A DNA stretch of 64,000 nt from Fictibacillus sp. FJAT-27399 (GCF_001510655.1 NZ_LMVC01000002.1:1269139-1333138), one strand, 5' to 3'; counted from the first letter of the stretch, positions 44,774 through 52,684 are shown. A program made the numbers and translations. The notes: generated from the sequence alone by a model not told the origin.

Positions 44774-44997
44774 TGAATCTAATCTTGTTTCAGACTAGTC
44801 TTAGAGAACGTAAAGCATATAAGGATGAAACTGGCACACTATATTTAGAATGTACTAGCTGTAAAGCTATAAAGACCAGTGACCTTTTTATTAGAGATAA
44901 ATTTGGCTTTCAAGGTAAAAACTCTTTTTGTAAGTCTTGTAGGAACGAACTGAATAAGATTTATAGAATTAAAAGGGGTATGGCTAAATACAGCTAA
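44773..44997 (+). CDS. Small zinc-ribbon protein (74 aa)
   Basis: MNLILFQTSLRERKAYKDET with CTSCKAIKTSDLF and CKSCRNELNKIYRIKRG: a CxxC...CxxC zinc ribbon with a basic tail, of the type found beside HNH nucleases in phages. The start overlaps the stop of the preceding frame (TAATG), so it is translationally coupled to that broken gene. Confidence 0.6.
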   Translation: MNLILFQTSLRERKAYKDETGTLYLECTSCKAIKTSDLFIRDKFGFQGKNSFCKSCRNELNKIYRIKRGMAKYS

Positions 44998-45007
44998 TAG
45001 CCCTTTC

Positions 45008-45171
45008 CTATTCTTCCTCGTCACCGTACATAGCCTCATAATTCAATCTAGCTATTTCCTCTATCGTCGGCTTCCAAAATGCTTTTCTGCTAATACTGAT
45101 AACAGTTTAATTCGTTCCCCATTATCCATTTCTTCCATAGCTTTTAGTATTTGATCGGATGTCATTTTCAT
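45008..45171 (-). pseudogene. Small gene with a single-base frameshift
   Basis: The minus-strand frame from 45171 (GGGGTG upstream) reads MKMTSDQILKAMEEMDNGER IKLLSVLAEKHF and then GSRR-stop at 45061. Adding one T to the TTTT run after CAT restores WKPTIEEIARLNYEAMYGDE EE and a stop at 45008, giving a 54-residue acidic protein. This is either a real frameshift or an assembly error in a homopolymer. Confidence 0.5.
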
Positions 45172-45198
45172 ATATTAGCACCCCAAAAAGTATTGAAA

Positions 45199-45253
45199 AA
45201 ATCCCCTATACGGAGGCTAATAGAACTTTATTTAGCCTATATACAGAGGATTT
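45199..45253. terminator. Hairpin between two minus-strand small genes
   Basis: AAATCC...AGGCTAA and TTAGCCT...GGATTT form a two-part stem. It would end transcripts of the 41-aa gene at 45263-45388. Confidence 0.5.
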
Positions 45254-45262
45254 ATCCGTTAA

Positions 45263-45388
45263 TTAGTTTTTAAATAAAGCAATTTTTACAACCCATATCA
45301 CTAAACCTAGCACTATTTTTGCAATTATATCTGCCCAAAATCTTTTGCTAATTACCATACGCTTTAAACGAGTGATGAACGGTTTCAT
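45263..45388 (-). CDS. Small single-helix membrane protein (41 aa)
   Basis: MKPFITRLKRMVISKRFWAD then IIAKIVLGLVIWVVKIALFKN: a basic N-terminus and one membrane helix. GGAGGGTAAATAA precedes the ATG, an excellent ribosome site, so it is very likely expressed. Basic-plus-one-helix peptides in mobile elements are often toxins or holin-like, but nothing here proves that. Confidence 0.6.
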   Translation of the reverse strand: MKPFITRLKRMVISKRFWADIIAKIVLGLVIWVVKIALFKN

Positions 45389-45842
45389 TTATTTACCCTC
45401 CGAAGTTTATTCGGTGTAGCTGGTAAGGGAAACAAAAGTCTATTTAGTTATCAGCTGGAATTTACCCATTTTATTTTATCTTTACCACTCTTCACTCGTT
45501 TGGTTACCTATCGTTCATTTTTATTCGCCTTTTTATCTGTTAACTTTACCTTGGCTTTTTTAGTCTTTTAGGATTTTATATTTTATATTAGTGGTTTTTA
45601 ATTTAACGTTTAACGGAGTTTTTATTCTTAGTTATTTTTTTATAAGACTACACAACCCTATAATTTCCACACCGTAATTAAATTATATTTGAATTCTACT
45701 AAATATGTACTATAAAACATATATTCAATTTCCAAAAGACCATAACTTATTTTACAATAAATGCTAACTTATTTAAAATAGTAGAAGAATTGCCATATAT
45801 AATGCTATATCACATATTATAAAAATAAAGGACGGTAATGTA
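45389..45842. other. AT-rich intergenic region
   Basis: About 450 bp between divergent genes, with no ORF I can support. It must hold the promoter of the EVE/HNH cassette; several TATAAT-like hexamers make a specific call unsafe. Confidence 0.5.
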
Positions 45843-47141
45843 ATGAATTTGAGTAATCCTGTTGCAGAGGACAAAAATGAAAATAAAATTAAACCTTCTG
45901 GTTTCTGGACATTTTTCTGTAACCCCCAAAAATGGGCTGTTGACGATTTCTTAGCGTCAAATAAAGTTGAAGATACATTTTCAATAACTAGTTGGCAAAA
46001 AGACTGGTTTAAAAAAGGACAATTAGGTGTTATTAGAGTTGGTCACGACTATAGAAACAAAGAACAACTAAACGGTAAACCAAAGCTAAAGCGTGGTATA
46101 TATGCAGTAGTTGAAGTTACTGGTAAACCGATTTATTCATCAGAAAGAGACGAACATTATTACGAAGAAAGCGATCAAGAAAATTACCGAGTACCTGTTA
46201 GATACATAAGAAACTTATTAAATAGCCCTGTATTACTTGAGGATTTAAACTTAAAAGAAAATGACTACGATAAGTATTTAGTTGAAGGCTTTCAAGCCTC
46301 CTCAATGCCCCTAAACCCACAAACGTTAAAAAAAATATCCATACTTGTAGATAGTGCAAAAAATACAAACCCTATTCCTCTTAAAGTCGGAAGTGAACTT
46401 GCACGAAAAGACATTTACAGGGTTTACAATGTACCAGAAGAAAAACAAGGTGGTAATTGGAACACTGGGTACACTACCTTCAATGATGACGTTTTTATAT
46501 TTGCCAATATTAACTCTGCTGGACGAACTGGACATGACTATGACAATAAATTTATTGGTGATAACTTTCAGTGGTTTGGCAAGAATCACCATTCACTAGC
46601 TACACCAACTATTCAAGCTATGTTAAATCCGAAAGGAAACATTTATATTTTCACACGTGAGGACAGTAGTAATCCTAACTTTGTGTATCAAGGTAACGGT
46701 AGAGTAAAAGAATATAAGGATACTAAACCAGTAAAAATTATATGGGAATTTAATGATGAAAATGAAGAATACCCTAATAAAACTACTGCGGAAGTAGATA
46801 ACCCAGAAAAATATACAGAAGGTTCTACTAAACAAGTATCTGTTAACGTATATGAACGTAACCCAGTAGCTAGAAAGAAGTGTATTGAACATTATGGGTG
46901 TAGTTGTGTAGTTTGTGATTTTAATTTTGAAAGAACATATGGCGATCTTGGCAAGGACTTTATACATGTTCACCACCTTAAAGAGTTACATACTATTGGT
47001 GAAAAATATGAAGTTGATCCTATTGCTGATTTAAGACCCGTATGCCCGAATTGTCATGCTATGCTTCACAAAAGAAAGCCTGCCTACTCTATTGAGTTCT
47101 TAAAAAATCTATTAAAAGGAGAGGTCATAAGTGAATTATAA
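45843..47141 (+). CDS. Modification-dependent restriction endonuclease: EVE + SRA-like + HNH
   Basis: 432 residues in three parts. Residues about 18-170 form an EVE (PUA-like) domain: SGFWTFFCNPQKWAVDDF, KGQLGVIRVGHDYR, GIYAVVEVTGKP. Residues about 180-320 (ARKDIYRVYNVP, GGNWNTGYTTFNDDVFIF, YDNKFIGDNFQWFGK, IYIFTRED) match the SRA-like/DUF3427-type domain of McrA-like enzymes. Residues 340-425 are an HNH nuclease: CSCVVCDFNFERTYGDLGKD, HVHHLKEL, CPNCHAMLH. EVE and SRA-like folds read modified DNA bases, so it should cut DNA with modified cytosine or similar, such as phage genomes. It overlaps the next gene by 11 bp. Confidence 0.85.
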   Translation: MNLSNPVAEDKNENKIKPSGFWTFFCNPQKWAVDDFLASNKVEDTFSITSWQKDWFKKGQLGVIRVGHDYRNKEQLNGKPKLKRGIYAVVEVTGKPIYSSERDEHYYEESDQENYRVPVRYIRNLLNSPVLLEDLNLKENDYDKYLVEGFQASSMPLNPQTLKKISILVDSAKNTNPIPLKVGSELARKDIYRVYNVPEEKQGGNWNTGYTTFNDDVFIFANINSAGRTGHDYDNKFIGDNFQWFGKNHHSLATPTIQAMLNPKGNIYIFTREDSSNPNFVYQGNGRVKEYKDTKPVKIIWEFNDENEEYPNKTTAEVDNPEKYTEGSTKQVSVNVYERNPVARKKCIEHYGCSCVVCDFNFERTYGDLGKDFIHVHHLKELHTIGEKYEVDPIADLRPVCPNCHAMLHKRKPAYSIEFLKNLLKGEVISEL

Positions 47142-47421
47142 AAACGACTTTAAAGTACACAATGAGTGGGATAGAAAAATCCTAAAATCAAGTGAAGGTA
47201 AGAACAGATATTATAGGGTTTTCGTGGGTGACGTTACTTGGAACGACGGTATTGAGAGGCTAGCTTGTATTGTGTTCATTCAACATGGTAATTCTGAAGA
47301 TTGGAAAACAGCTTGTAAAAATAGAGAAATTGTTTTTGATAATCCTGCACATATTTTATTTCAAGACTATGAAATGGTTGATAAAGCCTGTAAAGATTTG
47401 ATAGCACGTTATTCTAAATAA
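47131..47421 (+). CDS. Unknown protein in the EVE/HNH cassette (96 aa)
   Basis: Starts at GTG 47131 behind AAAGGAGAGG, inside the end of the nuclease gene, so expression is coupled. MNYKNDFKVHNEWDRKILKS, RYYRVFVGDVTWNDGIERLA and IVFDNPAHILFQDYEMVDKA show a compact alpha/beta protein with no known motif. Tight coupling to the nuclease makes it a candidate partner, inhibitor or specificity subunit. Confidence 0.65.
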   Translation: MNYKNDFKVHNEWDRKILKSSEGKNRYYRVFVGDVTWNDGIERLACIVFIQHGNSEDWKTACKNREIVFDNPAHILFQDYEMVDKACKDLIARYSK

Positions 47422-47436
47422 GAGGAAAAGCGAAAC

Positions 47437-48117
47437 ATGATAAATTTGATTATCAATAACTTTATAAATGATCTAAATAGCACATTATTAAGAGATCATA
47501 ATAAGTTAACATGTAATGATATACGTAACAACTACATTTATCTTACTGATAACTTTAAAAAGTATTTCGGTAGTAAAAGTAACTTTTCTGGTTTTACCGA
47601 GTTACTGCTTCTAAAAATTATAGAAGGGTGGCTTTTATCAAATAGTTACCTTAAAGTCTCTTCTGGGGGAACTTTAAATGGTAAAAGAACATACTTTGAT
47701 AAGTATGGAAATGAGAAGATTAAAACACAACAATCGGATATCAAAGTAATGAATGGAAACACCATTGAATATTACTTTTCAGTAAAAGCAATTAAAATAC
47801 CTCAAAAGGTAAAAGTAGACGTTGGTGACTTAAATAGTAATATTGTGGCTAATTACTTTCAAGGCAGTTTGGATAAAGATACTGAAATACCTTTAGCATT
47901 ACAGGACTTTAACCGAATAGAGAATGTACGACATAGTGAACATGATAACTTTAAAGCTGTTACTATTTTTTATTCTAAACCCAACGGTACAAATATAGAT
48001 TTACTAAATAAGATTAAAAAAAATTACAGCTGGTACGATTATATTTGTCTAAATGATAATGACTTTGCTGATAGAATCTTCATAAACTTGTTAAAAGAAA
48101 AATTGAATGTCTATTAG
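47437..48117 (+). CDS. Putative PD-(D/E)XK-like nuclease in the EVE/HNH cassette
   Basis: 226 residues. The centre reads QQSDIKVMNGNTIEYYFSVK AIK, which resembles the D...(E/S)xK strand pair of PD-(D/E)XK nucleases, with Ser in place of the second acid. Upstream FTELLLLKIIEGWLLSNSYL could be the first helix. I do not recognise the family by name, and the nuclease reading is inference. It is the last gene of the three-gene cassette, followed by a bidirectional terminator. Confidence 0.55.
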   Translation: MINLIINNFINDLNSTLLRDHNKLTCNDIRNNYIYLTDNFKKYFGSKSNFSGFTELLLLKIIEGWLLSNSYLKVSSGGTLNGKRTYFDKYGNEKIKTQQSDIKVMNGNTIEYYFSVKAIKIPQKVKVDVGDLNSNIVANYFQGSLDKDTEIPLALQDFNRIENVRHSEHDNFKAVTIFYSKPNGTNIDLLNKIKKNYSWYDYICLNDNDFADRIFINLLKEKLNVY

Positions 48118-48121
48118 TAAG

Positions 48122-48154
48122 AAAAAAGGGTGTCCGTTTAGGATACCCTTCTAT
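48122..48154. terminator. Bidirectional terminator between the two defence-like operons
   Basis: AAGGGTGTCC / GGATACCCTT stem flanked by A and T runs, between converging operons. Confidence 0.85.
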
Positions 48155-49185
48155 AGTTCTTCTTCAATCAACAATCTTAACTTATGCTTTTTCATAAAGT
48201 CAGCTATAAAAATTTCACCGAATTTTTCAATATAGTAATAATATTTATCCATTTTTGTTTTATCCAAATCATATTCTAATAACGCCTTATGGATAATCTC
48301 ATGCCTCATATTTATCATTCCACTTAACACACTTGCAATAGTTTCTTCATTCTCGTTATAAATAGTTTCTTCATTCTCGTTATATTTAATTCTTTTACTT
48401 AATACATCATATAAGTCAAAATTCAAATATTTTGTATATCCTCTATTAGCAGATTTAAAGTTTTGAAAAGAATAATCCTCTAATTCAATGTCTATAATAG
48501 ACTTTTCACCTGAAAGTATTTCTTTCACGATTGAATATGGTAATTTATCTTTCTTACGAAAAATTTCATCTACTGCTTCATCATTTGTTTCTAAGTATCT
48601 CATAAAAAATAATTTTAAAAATGTTTCAAGAACAGAAACAAAAAATGGTAACAATGTGTTGTTGCGTAATAACTGTTTATTACTTATGGAAAAACCTCTC
48701 GCTAATTCTCCCTCAATTTCTTTTAGATCTACTTCTTCAATCAGTAACTTTGCTTTACGTAGATTCTCTTTAAAATGTAAATAGGCTAGACCACAGGCAA
48801 TTTCGGTTCTCGATAAGTTTGGCCAATCATTCTCAAAGAAACCGTATTCATTTTCATCAGGATCAAATATTTCACCACCGTATTTTTCTTGAATTTTCCC
48901 AAGAACTTTCATTTGCATTTCAATATCCCCATAACTTCTACCAGCATAAGTCTTTGTTTGAAGTACTGTATTAAACACTTTGTAAACCTCTGGTTCATCA
49001 CTAATAAATACTTCTACATCATATCCAAAACTAAACCAACAACCTCTTGTGGAAACATAGTCACTGTTAAACCAAAAATAATCATCATAGCCTTCATGTT
49101 TCTTGAATCCTAGATTACAAATAATTTGTTCTATATCATCTTTATCAATATATTCATCTACTAATAAACTTAATTCAATACTCAT
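48151..49185 (-). CDS. HEPN-domain protein (344 aa)
   Basis: Last gene of a four-gene minus-strand operon. The C-terminal region has MRHEIIHKALLEYD, the R-x4-H motif of HEPN ribonucleases with a polar residue after Arg. The first 130 residues are an unrelated acidic domain (DYFWFNSDYVSTRGCWFSFG). The centre is helical (LPFFVSVLETFLKLFFMRYL). HEPN proteins in defence loci usually cut RNA on infection. A 24-bp tandem duplication (48337-48384) encodes YNENEETI twice, just before the HEPN motif. Confidence 0.7.
   Translation of the reverse strand: MSIELSLLVDEYIDKDDIEQIICNLGFKKHEGYDDYFWFNSDYVSTRGCWFSFGYDVEVFISDEPEVYKVFNTVLQTKTYAGRSYGDIEMQMKVLGKIQEKYGGEIFDPDENEYGFFENDWPNLSRTEIACGLAYLHFKENLRKAKLLIEEVDLKEIEGELARGFSISNKQLLRNNTLLPFFVSVLETFLKLFFMRYLETNDEAVDEIFRKKDKLPYSIVKEILSGEKSIIDIELEDYSFQNFKSANRGYTKYLNFDLYDVLSKRIKYNENEETIYNENEETIASVLSGMINMRHEIIHKALLEYDLDKTKMDKYYYYIEKFGEIFIADFMKKHKLRLLIEEEL
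48337..48384 (-). repeat. 24-bp tandem duplication inside the HEPN gene
   Basis: Two exact adjacent copies of a 24-bp unit, frame-preserving, each encoding YNENEETI. It suggests a length-variable linker. Confidence 0.9.
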
Positions 49186-49230
49186 ATACCCACCACATTC
49201 ACCTTTAAGATTGTTGAGACATTAGTCATA

Positions 49231-50199
49231 TTATTTTAAAATCAACTCCCTAAACCAGTCATTTAATTTCTCGTTATTATCATCTCTATAAAGCTGACTT
49301 ACTTTTTCTTCACTAAGAATATAAACATAAAGGGATCTTAAATAATCATCAAATTTGCTTGACATTTCTTCTAATTTTTCAATATCTCTATATTTTTTAT
49401 TTAATTTATCACCATGCACTGTTGATGACCTTACTGCATATGCATTTTTAATAAAAGTAAATATTTCTAACCGTTCCTCATAAGTTCCACCTAATATCCT
49501 TGCCATTCTTTCGGCAATTTTATGAGTGATTTCATCTTTATCAGTGGATAAAAAAGTCTCTAGTAATGTACAGTACATACCAATTTTACTTGGTAAATGT
49601 GTTTGTGTTCTAGTTGATTGTAGAAAATAATTAAACCGTTCAATTCTATTTGATAGAGTATTTACTACCATTGCCATTTGATCTGGTTCTTTTATTATAT
49701 GTTGATTATTTAAACCTTTTATTGATTCAGCTAACCTCTTTAATTCTTCATATGTAAAAATTATCTGTTCATTTTTACACTTTGAATTAAAGAAAATAGG
49801 GGTTCTCATATTAGATGTCATTGAATGAGGTGTACCATCGGAGTTTTTTATATATAAAAATCCTTGTTGAACTGTCACACTATTATCTTTTGCTAACCAC
49901 AAAAAATTTGAAAATGTTTGTGCCATCTTAAGATAATAATCTAAAAGGTCTAATCTAGCTTCTCCATTGTCAATATCAATTTCAAGTTGTTCCGTATTCC
50001 CCTGATAATATAAAAATGGTTTATCATATAATTCATCAACTTCGAGTTTACCAGCTAGTGTCATAAAAAAATCATCAATAAAAGTATCTAGCCTCTCTTT
50101 GCTGTTTGACAGTCTAATTCCTTCAATAACTTCAAGACCTTTGTTCATTACTCTTTGAACTTTTAGATTATAAATACTTGCTACAAAATAAAACTTCAC
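49231..50199 (-). CDS. Apea-like HEPN protein (322 aa)
   Basis: The C-terminal third holds KIAERMARILGGTYEERLEI followed by FTFIKNAYAVRSSTVHGDK, the Apea-type HEPN signature with RSSTVHG as the catalytic R-x4-H. The N-terminal two thirds is a mixed domain without a known motif (WLAKDNSVTVQQGFLYIKNS). It starts six bases after the HNH gene and 45 bp before the second HEPN gene. Two different HEPN proteins in one operon with HNH nucleases points to an abortive-infection type system; the mechanism is inferred. Confidence 0.75.
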   Translation of the reverse strand: MKFYFVASIYNLKVQRVMNKGLEVIEGIRLSNSKERLDTFIDDFFMTLAGKLEVDELYDKPFLYYQGNTEQLEIDIDNGEARLDLLDYYLKMAQTFSNFLWLAKDNSVTVQQGFLYIKNSDGTPHSMTSNMRTPIFFNSKCKNEQIIFTYEELKRLAESIKGLNNQHIIKEPDQMAMVVNTLSNRIERFNYFLQSTRTQTHLPSKIGMYCTLLETFLSTDKDEITHKIAERMARILGGTYEERLEIFTFIKNAYAVRSSTVHGDKLNKKYRDIEKLEEMSSKFDDYLRSLYVYILSEEKVSQLYRDDNNEKLNDWFRELILK

Positions 50200-50205
50200 T
50201 AAGTG

Positions 50206-50676
50206 TCACTCTCCACTATTTTGATTCATTAAAGTTTTCAATTGATCCTTACTTAACCAAGGTCTTTTTCTATGTAACATTCTATGACAGTTTGAACAAA
50301 CAATAGCTATATCCTCTATCTTAGTTACTTGACCGTCTTCTAATTCTGATACCGGTATAGTGTGATGACCCTCTATAAAATCCTCACCAATTTCACCATA
50401 AGTTTTATAAAAGTCAAAACCGCAAATTTCACAAAAAATACGACCATTATTTTCTTGCTTAAATTTTTCCTTTGCCAACCTAATAACCTGTGGATTACGT
50501 TCCCTAAATATATGTTGTCTTAACTTCTTCTTTCCTTCAACAAACCCTATATCATCCTCAGTTAATTCTACACTATATCCATCAGGTTCAAAATTTCTTA
50601 AACCCCAATATCCCTTCCCCTTACCATCAATAGAATAGAATAATTGATACTCTCCTAAAATAAAACGATTTATTTT
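50206..50676 (-). CDS. HNH endonuclease, McrA-like, open frame without a standard start
   Basis: The frame is open from 50676. It reads KINRFILGEYQLFYSIDGKG, then GYWGLRNFEPDGYSVELTED, then EGKKKLRQHIFRERNPQV, and then the HNH domain CEICGFDFYKTYGEIGEDFI, GHHTIPVSEL, CSNCHRMLHRKRPW. No ATG/GTG/TTG with a ribosome site lies before the conserved part; the TTG at 50478 cuts into it. It overlaps the upstream gene by 7 bp at a GAAAAATAA sequence, where a -1 slip on AAA would fuse the two. Alternatives are an N-terminal truncation or use of a rare start. Confidence 0.65.
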   Translation of the reverse strand, partial: KINRFILGEYQLFYSIDGKGKGYWGLRNFEPDGYSVELTEDDIGFVEGKKKLRQHIFRERNPQVIRLAKEKFKQENNGRIFCEICGFDFYKTYGEIGEDFIEGHHTIPVSELEDGQVTKIEDIAIVCSNCHRMLHRKRPWLSKDQLKTLMNQNSGE

Positions 50677-51455
50677 TCAACTAATACTTTCTTTTCCAGT
50701 ACCCTAATTACTTTTTCTCTTAGAGGCATTTCATTAAAAACAGAATATGACCAATTAGCATTTTGTAACTTTTTTTGTTTCTCAAAGAACTGCTGTAATG
50801 ATTCACCAGTTTTTGCTTTAGGCATTTTATCTAGTATTTGCTGTTTAGAGGCTAACCTTTTACTAGCAATTAGAATTTCTTGACTACATTCATTTACCTT
50901 CATAAAATGAATATCCAGCTTTTCTTTTTCTTCTTCCCACTTGTCTTTTTCTGCGGATCTAAAATATGTATAGTCTATATGGTGCAATGAATGGCACATA
51001 TGACACAATAAAGATAAACCAGTTAGTATTATTGTTGTATTATCTTCGTCAAAATCCCATTCCTCATGAACGTGTAGTTGTGTAAGATCATTAGGTGAAA
51101 AAACACAAGCAGAACAACATTCATTATTCATTTCTAAAACAATGGTTCTTACCTTTCCCCACAAGGATTGTCCAATTAGTGTTCTTACTGATTTATGCTG
51201 GACATATTTTGGCATACGTCTTTCTATCTTTAGTTTCAATCCATCTAAAACAGGCATATAAGATTCTAGGTCTTTTATTTTAGGGGGCCTTCTTTTATAA
51301 ATAACATAGTTTAATTCTTTTAAATCCTTTTTTAATGTTGTTTCTGTAACCTCTAATTTTGAGGCTACAATAGGTGTATCTGTTTCAGGAATAACCCCAA
51401 AACTATCGCTTGACATATAGTTTTCTTTTAAATATTGGATACGTTCACTTTTCAT
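50670..51455 (-). CDS. HTH-HNH protein, first gene of the HEPN operon
   Basis: 261 residues. The start resembles a winged HTH (PIVASKLEVTETTLKKDLKE LNYVIYKRR). The middle has WGKVRTIVLEMNNECCSACV, then HVHEEWDFDEDN and LLCHMCHSLHHIDY: an HNH-type fold with CxxC, HEEW and CxxCH elements. The C-terminus is helical and charged. GAGGAAAGG precedes the ATG. It probably binds and cuts or nicks DNA, and may sense invaders or regulate the operon. Confidence 0.7.
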   Translation of the reverse strand: MKSERIQYLKENYMSSDSFGVIPETDTPIVASKLEVTETTLKKDLKELNYVIYKRRPPKIKDLESYMPVLDGLKLKIERRMPKYVQHKSVRTLIGQSLWGKVRTIVLEMNNECCSACVFSPNDLTQLHVHEEWDFDEDNTTIILTGLSLLCHMCHSLHHIDYTYFRSAEKDKWEEEKEKLDIHFMKVNECSQEILIASKRLASKQQILDKMPKAKTGESLQQFFEKQKKLQNANWSYSVFNEMPLREKVIRVLEKKVLVEK

Positions 51456-52162
51456 TTTAAGGTTTCCTTTCCTCTATCCTTATAATTCCATTCTAAATGT
51501 TTTTGAAAAAATTGGCGAAAAAATTTTTTTGAGGAATTGGGAAAATGAAAAAGCAAAATCACTAAGTACCCCTTCAAAAAAGTTTTGAAAATATGGTGTA
51601 TATTTTGCAAGTATCAGACGAGGGGATTTGGTAGGGAGGCTTCCCATAGGCTGGGGCATACCCCATTACCTTGCCTTATAGCTATACTGGTCCTACTATT
51701 CCACTGTGGATATATAGCCTCTTCCCTTGTTTCTTTTCTTCATTCGTTTCTTTCCGTTCTTTCATTAGTTCATTGTTGTCGCTGTCTGTCCGTTCGCTTC
51801 GTCCTTGCCTTGCCTTGTCTTGTGCTGTTGTATTTGCATTGTGCCTTGCCTGTCGCTGTTGCTATGTCTTAATATTACCTACTGTCTATCGTACTGTATG
51901 ACTGTACTGTGGGCTGTGTTAGGGTATTTACGTGACGTACCTATTTACACCCTGTTTTTATCTCTTCTCTATTGATTGGCACTTTTGATTGTGGGCTATC
52001 CCTTGTTCTTAGTGGGTTAACAAGGGGCAATCATTAGTGATGAGTTTTGATTGAATCATTTTCTTACACCCTTTAATAATACGTTTACTAAAATTACCAT
52101 TATAGATTTTTTGATCTAAAACGTAGTTATATATATAAAACTTTTAAAGGGGAGAAAATTGT
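51456..52162. other. 700-bp intergenic region with a pyrimidine-rich tract and hairpins
   Basis: No credible gene. GGGAGGCTTCCC and TGGGGCATACCCCA hairpins (about 51633-51664) are followed by a strongly T/C-skewed, G-poor tract (about 51715-51905) made of TTGCCTTGCC-like words. Further on is the paired GATTG...CCCTTGTT / AACAAGGG...CAATC hairpin (51987-52032). Such strand asymmetry is seen at replication or transfer origins and in structured RNAs. Confidence 0.5.
51987..52032. repeat. Two-part hairpin
   Basis: GATTG and CCCTTGTT pair with AACAAGGG and CAATC around an 11-nt loop. It is not followed by a T-run, so it is more likely a DNA or RNA structural site than a terminator. Confidence 0.65.
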
Positions 52163-52327
52163 ATGAGTAAATATGCTGATAAGGTAGATTTTTGGAGACA
52201 AAAAGGTTTTGATGTTGTAGAAAAGCGGGGGTGGGTTAGAAAAATTCGTAGTTTAGCCAGGGAAAGATTAAGTCAACAAGATTATATTGATTGTATGAAG
52301 CAAGTCGGATGGGAAAGCATTATTTAA
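52163..52327 (+). CDS. Small protein (54 aa), unknown
   Basis: MSKYADKVDFWRQKGFDVVE, then KRGWVRKIRSLARERLSQQD and YIDCMKQVGWESII. AAAGGGGAG lies at good distance and a perfect terminator follows. The sequence is basic and helical. No family is recognised. Confidence 0.65.
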   Translation: MSKYADKVDFWRQKGFDVVEKRGWVRKIRSLARERLSQQDYIDCMKQVGWESII

Positions 52328-52344
52328 TTTATCCTTTAATGAAA

Positions 52345-52375
52345 AAAACAAGGGTTTTTATGCCCTTGTTTTTAA
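52345..52375 (+). terminator. Terminator after the 54-aa gene
   Basis: AACAAGGG / CCCTTGTT with an 8-nt loop and a T5 tail. Confidence 0.9.
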
Positions 52376-52383
52376 ATATAATT

Positions 52384-52485
52384 TTAGTAATCAACTTTTC
52401 CTGATCCACCGCACTTCTTGCAAGGACCGTCAGTATCAAAATCATGTCCTGTACCATCACACCATTAACAAGTTTCAGTTGCCAT
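52384..52485 (-). pseudogene. DnaJ-type zinc-finger miniprotein with an in-frame TAA
   Basis: From ATG at 52485 (AAAGAGGGTG upstream) the frame reads MATETC, then TAA, then WCDGTGHDFDTDGPCKKCGG SGKVDY and a stop at 52384. The interrupted motif is CxWCDGTG...CKKCGGSG, the CxxCxGxG pair of DnaJ-like zinc fingers, so the stop replaces the residue between Cys6 and Trp8. This is the second zinc-finger gene in the element broken by TAA. Confidence 0.6.
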
Positions 52486-52580
52486 ATTTTCACCCTCTTT
52501 ATTTTGAAATTTTTTCCTATCTTTAAAATTCTACCGATTTCCTTATAATCCTTTCTAAAAAAAGAAAGGTTCACAAAAAT

Positions 52581-52684
52581 AAATGTAACATAATAGATAA
52601 AAAGTTACATTCATTTCACTGTAAATGCTGGACATAAAGGAAATTAGTGATAAACTGAGATAAAACAAAAATATGTTACATTCA
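52581..52684. repeat. Repeated GTTACATTCA sites upstream of the tyrosine recombinase
   Basis: AAATGTAAC (52581-52589) is inverted against GTTACATTCA (52604-52613), and GTTACATTCA occurs again at 52675-52684, 39 bp before the start codon. They could be recombinase arm sites or operators. Confidence 0.6.

Noticed and set aside
45389..45842. Small RNA or origin in the AT-rich gap before the EVE/HNH gene
   Set aside because: No clear promoter-terminator pair, iterons or structured repeats beyond AT-richness.
51585..51901. Two overlapping ORFs in the pyrimidine-rich tract
   Set aside because: Leu/Ser/Cys-rich products are what any T/C-skewed DNA would give; no ribosome site and no protein-like pattern.
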